The notes beneath the pieces are model-generated. The model did not search any database. It had not been told where the DNA came from and was given only the letters and a program-made list of their open reading frames with translations. A DNA stretch of 64,000 nt from Calditrichota bacterium (lineage in GTDB: Bacteria > Zhuqueibacterota > Zhuqueibacteria > Zhuqueibacterales > Geothermadaptataceae). The stretch spans positions 62,001-126,000 of the forward strand of contig QQUE01000004.1 of assembly GCA_008501765.1 (NCBI GenBank), read 5' to 3'. Of this stretch, positions 16,295-24,227 are shown piece by piece. A program made the translations under genes and the position numbers. Within the stretch, counting starts at the first letter, position 1. Every line of letters starts with the position of its first letter.

Positions 16295-19051
16295 TTAAAA
16301 ATTAAATGCTGCACCAACTTGTACACGTCTTGGAGCGCTGTAACGGTACGGTTGAATATACCAGCCCGTGTCGTAGCCCGCCAGTGACAATTGATTGACG
16401 GTAAAATCAGCAACGCCGGAATCACCGAAAACGTTCACCTGATTCCGCCGGTCGAACAAATTAAATACGTCGGCAAAAAGGCGTACATTATAAGAGCCGA
16501 GAGCGACATTCTTATAAATATTGAGGTCAACCTCATAGGTCAACGGTTTTCTGCGGCTGTTGCTTTCCAGGCCGGCTACGACGCCGGTTGCCCGTGCTGT
16601 TACTTCAACTGGTGTGTAGGGCTGGCCGCTATTCAATCGTTGGCTCATGCCTGCCCCCCAGGAGGTGCCGCCGACAAAAATATGTCCATTGAACGTGTGA
16701 TGCTGATCCCAATCCAGCGGTGTGAGCTGTCGGGTTGGCTGGTTGCCATCCTGATAGGCTTGATATTCCGCATCCGGCGAAGAATTTGTGCCTGTGGCAA
16801 TTTGGAAAGTATAATCAAAATCAAATGAAAAACTATTGGCAAACCGGCGTGATAAAGCCAGTGTGATACCCTTTACTTCCGCAAAGTCACGATTAATCCG
16901 TGTGCTGTATCCGACCCCGGCCAGGGCTGTTTGTAATGGCGGGCCAACCGAAATCCAGTCGCGGATATCACGGTAGTACAGCGTCACATCGGCACCGATT
17001 TCATCGGAGAGTTGTTGCTGCAGACCGAGCTCATACATCGTCGTCCGCTGCGGTTCAAGATCCGGATTGCCGAACGGCCCCTGATTTTGACCACTTTGAT
17101 TTATTAAAATTTCATCGCGGCGGTAGAGCTGTTCGAAATCAGGAGTCTGGCGAAAAACGCCGTATGAAAAGTGGATAACACCCTTATCCGTTATCGGATA
17201 TGCGATGCCCAAGCGTGGGCTAAACTGCGTTTTAACCGAGGTATCCTGCCACCAGTAACTTTCTCTCTCGGCGGTTGTTTTTTTGTTTCCATCCGTCTGC
17301 TCGGTATCGCTGATTATGCCGTCATCATTAAGATCGTTATAGACATTGTCAAGTTTTATCGGGCTATTGATATTGGGATCCGTTTTATCAACCGGAACCC
17401 GCCCGCGGGCATCAAATCGATCATAGCGCAAACCAACATTGATAATCAAATTTTCATATTCGATTTTATCCTGCACATAGGCTGCGAATGTTACAGGTGA
17501 CCGATCGAATTTGCTGCGAACTTCATCGAGAGGGAAATCCGGTTCAAACGGTTCCACTTCCTGCCCATCGATCGTTTTGGGAATCAGTGTATAATCGTCG
17601 AGAAACAACTGATCTTCTTTAAAATCGAGCCCCAGCTTCACCTGGTGCCGTTTTGAAATCTGGCTGGTTAGATCAAACTTCGCAATAATACTTTCTGTAT
17701 TCTGTTCGTACCGCGATAAATCGGTTCCAGAACGGTTAAAACGATTTTGTCCCCAGCTCTGCAAGCTTTCATGCACATAGCGCGAATCAAAGGGATCATC
17801 GTATAAATTGGATTTTATTTCATTGTATTTAAAAGCCCCTGTCAATTCATAAAAAGTACTCGCTGAAAGAATATGGGTCAAATTAGCTATGGTCGCGTAA
17901 CCAAAAACATCGTCTCCTTTATCACCAAATGGATTGAGCCGGTACGAATGATCATAATCGAAGCGTTCTTCCTTGCTGCCGAGGAAATCAACTTTGAAAT
18001 TGAAGGCATCGCTAATTTTCCACTGCAAACTGGCCTGGCCCGATAATTTTTCTGAATGATTCATTGCGGTTGCACTGCTATCGGCTGTAACTGCAACCAG
18101 GCTTCCAAGGCTATCAATTAAACCCTGTGGGCTGTACGCATTAATACCATAAAGATAGCCATCGGTTTTGAAACGGCGGCCAGTGACGAAGAAGCTCACC
18201 TTGTCTTTAAAAATCGGACCGCTCAATGTTGCCTGAAAATTATTGTTGGCAAAGACGTCAATATCATCAATGTTGTAAAAAATATTGTCATCCCCACTAA
18301 AATAATCGCCGGCCCAGGTAGAGAAACTGCCGGAGAATTTTTCGCCGCCAGTTTTGGTGACTATATTTATCACACCCGATAGGGCTTCGCCGTATTCAGC
18401 ATTAAAAGTACCACTGACGACTTGCAGCTCCTGCACCGATTCATTCGCCACGTCAATGGACTGCGAGCGATTAAAATCATCGGTAATGCGAACGCCGTTG
18501 ACCATATAAGCCACTTCCGTGGAACGACCGCCACGAATATGAATACCGCCATCCTGATCACGGGTTACTCCAGCCTGAAGATTTAAGACATCACTCAGTT
18601 CCTGCGCCGGAATGCGTTCCAATTCTTCCGCCTGAACCCGCGATTCGTGCGAGGTCAAATCTTTGCGAATAATTGGCCGTTCAGCAACAATTACGACTTC
18701 TTCACCCGAGGCAAGTACTTCAGTTTGCAATTTAAAGTCAGCTTTGGTAGTTAAATCGGTGAGAATTTGAAGATTGGTCATCTGTGTTGCCTGATAGCCA
18801 ATGTATTGCACGCGCAAGGAGTAGACGCCCGGTGGCACACGCAGAATTGTGTATTCACCATTTAAATTTGTTGCAGCCCCTAAAGAAGTGCCAGAAATAA
18901 GAACATTCGCCCCCGGTAACACATCACCAGTTTCCGCGTCAGTAACCTGTCCTGAAATTTTCCCAAATTTTTGTGCGGAAAGCGGGTTGGCAATTAGAAA
19001 AAATCCCAACACCAGACTTAAAAACACGATATTTTTTTGTAATAATCGCAT
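16295..19051 (-). CDS. SusC-like TonB-dependent receptor (probable glucan uptake)
   Basis: An outer-membrane active transporter. I place the start at the ATG at 19051 (918 aa) rather than the GTG at 19063, because GGAG lies 6 nt before this ATG and it gives a clean signal peptide (MRLLQKN.. to PLSAQ). Domain order: carboxypeptidase-regulatory-like domain (about 28-110, ISGQVTDAETGDVLPGANV), plug (about 135-240, VLNLQAGVTRDQDGG, HIRGGRSTEVAYMVNGV), then a 22-strand-type barrel ending in YSAPRRVQVGAAFNF. No SusD homologue is adjacent. It follows the parvulin gene within 17 bp. The glucan substrate is inferred from the LacI regulator and nearby GH13 enzymes. Confidence 0.9.
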   Translation of the reverse strand: MRLLQKNIVFLSLVLGFFLIANPLSAQKFGKISGQVTDAETGDVLPGANVLISGTSLGAATNLNGEYTILRVPPGVYSLRVQYIGYQATQMTNLQILTDLTTKADFKLQTEVLASGEEVVIVAERPIIRKDLTSHESRVQAEELERIPAQELSDVLNLQAGVTRDQDGGIHIRGGRSTEVAYMVNGVRITDDFNRSQSIDVANESVQELQVVSGTFNAEYGEALSGVINIVTKTGGEKFSGSFSTWAGDYFSGDDNIFYNIDDIDVFANNNFQATLSGPIFKDKVSFFVTGRRFKTDGYLYGINAYSPQGLIDSLGSLVAVTADSSATAMNHSEKLSGQASLQWKISDAFNFKVDFLGSKEERFDYDHSYRLNPFGDKGDDVFGYATIANLTHILSASTFYELTGAFKYNEIKSNLYDDPFDSRYVHESLQSWGQNRFNRSGTDLSRYEQNTESIIAKFDLTSQISKRHQVKLGLDFKEDQLFLDDYTLIPKTIDGQEVEPFEPDFPLDEVRSKFDRSPVTFAAYVQDKIEYENLIINVGLRYDRFDARGRVPVDKTDPNINSPIKLDNVYNDLNDDGIISDTEQTDGNKKTTAERESYWWQDTSVKTQFSPRLGIAYPITDKGVIHFSYGVFRQTPDFEQLYRRDEILINQSGQNQGPFGNPDLEPQRTTMYELGLQQQLSDEIGADVTLYYRDIRDWISVGPPLQTALAGVGYSTRINRDFAEVKGITLALSRRFANSFSFDFDYTFQIATGTNSSPDAEYQAYQDGNQPTRQLTPLDWDQHHTFNGHIFVGGTSWGAGMSQRLNSGQPYTPVEVTARATGVVAGLESNSRRKPLTYEVDLNIYKNVALGSYNVRLFADVFNLFDRRNQVNVFGDSGVADFTVNQLSLAGYDTGWYIQPYRYSAPRRVQVGAAFNF

Positions 19052-19067
19052 AAATATCTCCACTTTG

Positions 19068-20771
19068 CTATTTCAAACGGAGTGACTTTATCTTATCATA
19101 AAACACACTAACTGTGTTATCTTCTTTAATTTTATTTACTTTGTTCGCACGATATTGATCACGCAGCATATATTTTAATGCCTGTTCAACATCGGACCGG
19201 GCATCTTCAAATGATCGTAATTTCGCCGGCCGTTTTCCCTCGCAACGGAAGAATACAAATTTTTCTTCAATATTAACCGGGCCGATATATGCTCCGATTT
19301 TCAGATTCTCTATTTCTGAGGCAAGTTCTCCAAAATCGCTCGCTGGATAAAACGGATAAAAGCCAGTCTCCTTTTTCGGATCTGGAAATATGGAGAAATT
19401 ACGACGGACGTCATCAAAATCCCTACCTGAATCGAGTTGTTTTTTTGCGCTGTCTGCTGTTTCTTTCTTCAAAACAACAATTTCATTGAGTGCAAATTGC
19501 GCCGCCTCAGCAAACCGCTCCGGTTCCTCTGCATAATAGGCGCGCATCGTATCTTCCGAGACCACTATTTCAGAATCGATTTGATCTTCCATTCGCGTGA
19601 GAAGCCAGGTTTCCATATTTTCTTCCACGGCTTTTTTATATTCTGCTGATTGGTGAAAATTAAACGCACGCGCCTTTTCCAACATCGCCTCGCGAATTAT
19701 CAGACCGGAAATGAATTCACGCAATGCAAAATCATTGCGAATCCAGTTTTGCTGCTTTTCACTGGTGAACTTCGCCTTTTCCTGGAAATCACGCACTTTC
19801 CAGTTTCCAATCCGGCTTTCCACAAGTTCAGCGTCTAAAAGCGTCTTATCCGATACAAAATTTTCTGCGTCTTTATTTCGCATTAAGTCAGGCTGGTTGT
19901 TTTTCTCGCTAAATATTTCGAAGAGCGCACGCACTGTATCATTGTTGAATTTAATTTTTAATGCAGCTGCGATCGAATCAGCATGTTCGCGGGTAGATCT
20001 TTGAATTTTATGATTATACCAATATTTTTTCAAATGATTTTTTTGCTGCGCGAATCGTGATTCCGTCAATATCGGGTTGCCTGTTTTATCTTCCACTTGA
20101 ATTATGCTGTATCCGGCGGCAGTTTTCACGGGCTTTGAAATTTCACCGATGCCCAAATTATAGGCAGCATCTTCAAAAAATGGATCCATTTCATCGACGC
20201 TGAAATAGCCAACGGAACCTCCGGATCGCCTGAGCTCAGGACTGTGAAAAACCTTTTTAGCCAATTCTGTGAAATCGGCTCCATTTTGCAATAATTCGTA
20301 CAGTGAATCTGCCTCCGGTTTTGAAGCTGCGTAAAGATGCCGGGCTTTAACTTTGGTATTAAACCGGGCAAAAAGCGTGTGCAATTCAGCTTCGGAAACT
20401 TTTACTCCGGGCCGAACGAAAGTTTTGTGGTACTGATCGAGCATTTCCTGAATTTCAAGGCGCTTCTTTTCATTTTGCGCTAAAGCATCATCACCGAAAC
20501 CAATTTTCCAGGCTTCACTGATGAGCAATTCTTCGTCGACAATTCCCGCGAGTAGCTGCTGTAATTGCTGTCCGGTCGTGTTAAATGTTCCAACCTTCTT
20601 TTTAAAATCAGCTAATCGCTCGGTTAAATGCCCGGCTGTTACGGTACGCTCACCCACGTAGGCTAAAACATCGGTCTCATCATTTCTTGAACAGCGTGTG
20701 GCCACAGTTAGCAGGCATAAGATGGTAAAAGTTTTCTTTATATATAAAAATTGTTTTGCGGAAAAGTCCAT
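19068..20771 (-). CDS. Parvulin-type peptidyl-prolyl isomerase lipoprotein (PrsA/SurA-like)
   Basis: 567 aa. A hydrophobic N-terminus ending in LLTVATRC suggests a lipoprotein with Cys27. A SurA/PrsA-like N-domain leads to a parvulin domain (about 135-245: KARHLYAASKPEADSLYELL, FTELAKKVFHSPE, GGSVGYF, ISKPVKTAAGYSIIQVED). A second, degenerate parvulin-like stretch is visible at about 415-500 (FALNEIVVLKKETADSAKK). Such proteins chaperone outer-membrane proteins in the periplasm. It starts 4 nt after the lacI stop (translational coupling likely) and precedes the TonB receptor, so it may be a dedicated folding factor for the receptor and porin encoded downstream. Confidence 0.85.
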   Translation of the reverse strand: MDFSAKQFLYIKKTFTILCLLTVATRCSRNDETDVLAYVGERTVTAGHLTERLADFKKKVGTFNTTGQQLQQLLAGIVDEELLISEAWKIGFGDDALAQNEKKRLEIQEMLDQYHKTFVRPGVKVSEAELHTLFARFNTKVKARHLYAASKPEADSLYELLQNGADFTELAKKVFHSPELRRSGGSVGYFSVDEMDPFFEDAAYNLGIGEISKPVKTAAGYSIIQVEDKTGNPILTESRFAQQKNHLKKYWYNHKIQRSTREHADSIAAALKIKFNNDTVRALFEIFSEKNNQPDLMRNKDAENFVSDKTLLDAELVESRIGNWKVRDFQEKAKFTSEKQQNWIRNDFALREFISGLIIREAMLEKARAFNFHQSAEYKKAVEENMETWLLTRMEDQIDSEIVVSEDTMRAYYAEEPERFAEAAQFALNEIVVLKKETADSAKKQLDSGRDFDDVRRNFSIFPDPKKETGFYPFYPASDFGELASEIENLKIGAYIGPVNIEEKFVFFRCEGKRPAKLRSFEDARSDVEQALKYMLRDQYRANKVNKIKEDNTVSVFYDKIKSLRLK

Positions 20772-20775
20772 TTTC

Positions 20776-21795
20776 TCAAGTCGTTTGCCGCTGAATCAGT
20801 TTTGTGGAAAGCTGTTCCATGCGGATGATTGTATCTTTTTTCTCAATTTTTTCCAGAATACGGTTTATCGCCAAACATCCAATATCAAACATGGGTTGCT
20901 GCATCGTCGTTATGGACATATAAGACGCCAGCTCAATATCGTCAAATCCGATGACAGCCATCTCGGAAGGGATGGCGACGCCCGCACTATCGAGAGCACG
21001 CATCGCGCCGAATGCAAGAATATCTGCCGCTGCAAAAACGGCTGTTGGCCGCTCCGGCAATTGCAATAATTTCTCAATCGCTGCACTGCCGATTTCAGCA
21101 TTGAACCCATCATTTTTTGTCAATTCATCGCTCGAACCAAACTGGTCAGCAGTGATGTAATAATCGGGGTTAAATGATAAGCCATGTTTTTTCAGCGCCT
21201 GCTTGAAGCCTTCAAATCGCTGCTGCCCGGGACGGCTGTTTTTGTGGCCGCTTATCATGGCTATCCGCTTATGTCCCGCCCCAATCAAATGAGTCGTGGC
21301 ATTATAAGCGCCGGATGAATTCTTGACCAAAATACAATCGATATTCGGGTTATCGCGATCGACGAGCACAAGGGGTAAATTGGCTTTTTGGTATTTTTCA
21401 ATGTAATCATCCGGAACGTCGATGGAAATTGCCAAAACGCCATCACAGCGTTTTTCACGTAAAGTACGGTCGAAATATATTTGGTTTGAGCTCGGACCAT
21501 CGGCATAATAAAATATCAAATCGTATTCACGTTGTGAAAGAACGTTTTGAAATCCCCGGAGAAGTTCATGATAGAAATAGCCAGTATAGAAAGGCATGAT
21601 AGCTGCAATTGTATTTGAGCGTTTACGGGCGAGACCGCGTGCTATAACATGCGGCTTGTAGTCCAGCTTTTTAATCGCCCTTTCAACCCTTTTCTTCGTT
21701 TCTGGCTTAATACTCGGGCTGTTATTAATGGCGCGGGAGACTGTTCCAATGCCTACTTTTGCAAGTTTGGCCACATCATAAATTGTTGCTGCCAT
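20776..21795 (-). CDS. LacI-family transcriptional regulator of the glucan locus
   Basis: 339 aa using the ATG at 21795. This start has AAAGGAG 13 nt upstream and begins the canonical helix-turn-helix (ATIYDVAKLAKVGIGTVSRA); the longer open frame would add 48 unlikely residues. The HTH is followed by the hinge and a periplasmic-binding-protein-like effector domain (MPFYTGYFYHELLRGFQ, AISIDVPDD, LVDRDN, VFAAADILAFGAMRAL, VIGFDDIELASYMSITT). It is the first gene of the operon. A LacI-type operator candidate (AAGCGGTT core) lies 44 bp upstream, suggesting autoregulation. The inducer is probably a maltodextrin or related oligosaccharide, by context only. Confidence 0.92.
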   Translation of the reverse strand: MAATIYDVAKLAKVGIGTVSRAINNSPSIKPETKKRVERAIKKLDYKPHVIARGLARKRSNTIAAIMPFYTGYFYHELLRGFQNVLSQREYDLIFYYADGPSSNQIYFDRTLREKRCDGVLAISIDVPDDYIEKYQKANLPLVLVDRDNPNIDCILVKNSSGAYNATTHLIGAGHKRIAMISGHKNSRPGQQRFEGFKQALKKHGLSFNPDYYITADQFGSSDELTKNDGFNAEIGSAAIEKLLQLPERPTAVFAAADILAFGAMRALDSAGVAIPSEMAVIGFDDIELASYMSITTMQQPMFDIGCLAINRILEKIEKKDTIIRMEQLSTKLIQRQTT

Positions 21796-21838
21796 ATAAG
21801 CCAAAAACTCCTTTTTGCAAGAAAAAAAACTTATAAAA

Positions 21839-21851
21839 TGAAAGCGGTTCA
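21839..21851. promoter_or_regulatory. Candidate LacI-type operator upstream of the regulator
   Basis: TGAAAGCGGTTCA fits the central AANCGNTT rule of LacI-family operators and is an imperfect palindrome, 44 bp before the chosen lacI start in otherwise AT-rich DNA. No second copy was seen upstream of the other genes of the locus. The match is short, so chance remains possible. Confidence 0.45.
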
Positions 21852-22351
21852 ACAAAAGTACGACTGGAAGATTGAAATTGTATTTAATTAATTTACGACA
21901 AAAAAAAACAATTGAACTATTAATAAAATATATAAGCATTAGTTGGTAACTGGAAATGCTTCCACAAGATATAAATTTTTCCCACTTTGTCCAGCTTTTT
22001 CTGACAAAACCAATAGGCGTTAACTTCCATGGAAACAGCTATCTTTTTAAAAACAATAAGTTATTTCCACAAAAAAAATTTAATGAAAGAAGATATATTT
22101 TCAATAGAATAAATATGCTGATTTCTGCAATTGTAGTTATCGAATTTTTTGTATTTAACGGTAGATTCAGCAGGCAGAATCCCACAAGTTGATGCAAGAG
22201 CGTAAAATGGAATATTTCCAAAATTTGGAGACGGATATTCTAGAAACTTGCATTTTCGATTGTTTAATTTGGAAGCCCCAAATTTTCTTGACGTAAAACA
22301 AAAAGTGGAAGCACGGTAAATCTAACTGTATGTTTCCACTCATTTCAACAC
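21852..22351. other. AT-rich intergenic region upstream of lacI
   Basis: About 500 bp, strongly AT-rich, without a credible gene: the short open frames have no ribosome site and unlikely composition. It presumably contains the promoter of the lacI operon (minus strand). A TIR-bearing repeat begins at 22352. Confidence 0.4.
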
Positions 22352-22551
22352 TTAACCTGAATAATTCGCACACAAAGGCACGAAGTCCACAAAAAATATT
22401 TAAATACTTATAAAATATAACTTTGTGTACCCCGTGGCTTTGTGAGAGCTGATTTTAATAGATAACTTAGTTTTTATTCTCGTCTTGTCTCAAACATCTA
22501 ATTATCAACAGGTTAAGAATATTAAAAATATTTGTGAATAAAGCAGGTTAA
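22352..22551. repeat. MITE-like element with CCTGAATAATTC ends, copy A
   Basis: Begins TTAACCTGAATAATTC and ends GAATAAAGCAGGTTAA, giving imperfect terminal inverted repeats, with TTAA on both sides of the CCTG..CAGG core. Inside, CACAAAGGCACGAAGTCC at about 22370 and its imperfect complement (GTACCCCGTGGCTTTGTG) at about 22425-22445 form a second hairpin. About 90% identical by eye to the reverse complement of copy B at 35237-35431. Non-coding. Confidence 0.8.
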
Positions 22552-22589
22552 ATAAAATTAGTTTATTGGATCAAAATAAAATTCCAAGC

Positions 22590-23480
22590 TTATTTTTTTG
22601 CCCAGCTTTGTTCATCCACGGTGCTTTCCAACCAGTTTTCAAAATCATCCGGCAGTTCAGGAAAAAAATCAATCCCGGTAATAATTTCAATGGAATCGAT
22701 GGAAACGTTGTAATCAAAAAGTCCTCCATCCAATTTTTCATTTTTCATCAGGAAGGCAATCGCTTTCTGATTCGGTTCTTCCAGATCGACGATAATTTTA
22801 TAGTACATGTTGGGGATCGCAACTTCATTTTTCCCGAGCTGCTTCATTTCATCATCGAAAACCGGACCAACAATGACATATAAATCATCATCATTTCGAG
22901 CCCATTCCCGCACTTGGGCTTCCAGCTCTTTCCAAATTCCACGGTTGAATCCCGGACTTTGTGGACTCATGTTGCTCATATAAAAAGTTTCGGAAAGGGC
23001 TTCTTTGGTGAATTTCATGTCTGCTGCCGGCACGAGATGACCGCGATCATATCCCGATCGGATATAATCTTTTTTAGTGGCTGAACCGGAATCAACGGTG
23101 GGATCGGCACGGAAATCATCACGCCTTTTAAATTTACTCGGTTTGAGCATATCTTTAGTCAGGCTGTACATAACCCAGTTGGGTTGTTCATATTTCTCAT
23201 TATAAGATAGCGTGTAGTGTGTATGCTCAACAATTTCAAAATCACCGGCAATCGTGGGAAATCCGGGATGATTTGGAATCTCGATGCCGACAGGTTGACT
23301 CACAGTTTTTGCCGGTTTAAATTTGTCGATATCAACTTTGCGAATATCATCACCTATTGAGGTGATATTGTATTTTTCCAAATCGAGAAATTCTAACCCA
23401 AGCTCTTTTAGATCAAGAAATTGTGAACCACCCAAAAGAGCAGCAATAACTATGATAAACGAAAATAATTTACGTACCAC
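22590..23480 (-). CDS. DNA/RNA non-specific endonuclease (NucA/EndoG type), membrane-anchored or secreted
   Basis: 296 aa. I prefer the GTG at 23480, which has GGAGGAAGGA immediately upstream; the ATG at 23495 has no ribosome site and would translate the Shine-Dalgarno itself. An N-terminal hydrophobic segment (FSFIIVIAALLGG) suggests export. The beta-beta-alpha-metal nuclease domain (about 75-275) carries the catalytic SGYDRGHLVPAADM (DRGH with the general-base His) and the metal-binding Asn helix (NMSPQSPGFNRGIW). These enzymes cut DNA and RNA without sequence preference and serve in nutrient scavenging or host-DNA degradation. It has no operon partner; repeats lie on both sides. Confidence 0.9.
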   Translation of the reverse strand: MVRKLFSFIIVIAALLGGSQFLDLKELGLEFLDLEKYNITSIGDDIRKVDIDKFKPAKTVSQPVGIEIPNHPGFPTIAGDFEIVEHTHYTLSYNEKYEQPNWVMYSLTKDMLKPSKFKRRDDFRADPTVDSGSATKKDYIRSGYDRGHLVPAADMKFTKEALSETFYMSNMSPQSPGFNRGIWKELEAQVREWARNDDDLYVIVGPVFDDEMKQLGKNEVAIPNMYYKIIVDLEEPNQKAIAFLMKNEKLDGGLFDYNVSIDSIEIITGIDFFPELPDDFENWLESTVDEQSWAKK

Positions 23481-23544
23481 TTTTCCTTCCTCCATCGATA
23501 TATGTACATTAAAATCTAATTGAAGCGCGATTTGCCGAAGTAAA

Positions 23545-23691
23545 ACCCGTTGTGCAAAATAGATTACTCACACAAATAAATATGATATTTGCGTGCGTAT
23601 CATCCCGGCTTTCACAATGTGCCAAACCGGGCGACAAATGAGGCTGCACAGAAAAAAAATCCGGGAGTATCTTTCATTTTACACAATGGGT
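23545..23691. repeat. MITE-like element with GTTGTGC terminal repeats, copy F
   Basis: Left end ACCCGTTGTGCAAAATA (23545-23561), right end CATTTTACACAATGGGT (23675-23691): imperfect 16-bp terminal inverted repeats of the same family as copies D and E. The interior has a CCCGGCTT..AAACCGGG hairpin, different from the ATTCCC hairpins inside D and E. Confidence 0.55.
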
Positions 23692-23787
23692 TAATATTTT
23701 AAGGCTCTGTTTAAGAAACAAGTTGATTATTATACTGTCTCCAGTCAGGTCATATACCAAGCCATTTGAAGCGTGAAGCGCTTTAGC

Positions 23788-23964
23788 AATTCCCATCCTT
23801 GAAAAAGGAGGGGACAGATTTTGGAGCGTTCAGCGGAAAAATCAGGGGTGGTTTTATGCGATCAGCTACTTTTTTATCAATTTCCAGGCTCATCTCAGCA
23901 ACCACCCCTCCAACCTTCGCTTAACGCTCCGGTTGATTTCCCCTCCTTTTCAAGGATGGGAATT
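23788..23964. repeat. Fold-back repeat with CCCATCCTTGAAAAAGGAGGGG arms
   Basis: A long imperfect inverted repeat: the left arm starts AATTCCCATCCTTGAAAAAG and continues with GAGGGG, GGAGCGTTCAGCG and AGGGGTGGTT; the right arm carries the complements in reverse order (AACCACCCCT, CGCTTAACGCTCC, CCCCTCC, GATGGGAATT at 23964). Each arm is about 75 bp around a 25-bp centre. The AGGGGTGG and GGATGGGA modules recur in the fold-back at 58676-58886. Non-coding. Confidence 0.75.
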
Positions 23965-24150
23965 TAGAAGCGATCGCTGGATAATTCATACCGTTCCTTT
24001 AACAGAGCGTATTTTAATAAACCCGCTAAGAAAAATTATATTGGATGTTCTTTCCAAATCGCGCGACGGGATAAAAATAATGAAAATTATAAATATGCAA
24101 ACAGGAATCGAACCAAATTGACTAATTCCTTCTGAATAAATGTGCCGAAT

Positions 24151-24193
24151 AAAAAAAACGACAGTGAACGATAAGTACTTTCCCACTGCCGTG
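24151..24193 (-). terminator. Terminator of the APC permease gene
   Basis: On the minus strand ACGGCAGTG pairs with CACTGTCGT (one wobble) across a 17-nt loop and is followed by a run of eight T. It lies 35 bp past the permease stop. Confidence 0.75.
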
Positions 24194-24227
24194 TTTTTCA
24201 AATCAAAGGATGTAAGTGCATGCTGCG

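Noticed and set aside
21796-21939. 48-codon N-terminal extension of the LacI regulator
   Set aside because: It precedes a canonical HTH start with a good ribosome site, and the extension is hydrophobic and unlike any LacI protein.
24090-24130. T-loop-like GGTTCGATTCC on the minus strand suggesting a tRNA
   Set aside because: No 5-bp T stem forms, and no anticodon arm or acceptor stem could be found within 90 bp.
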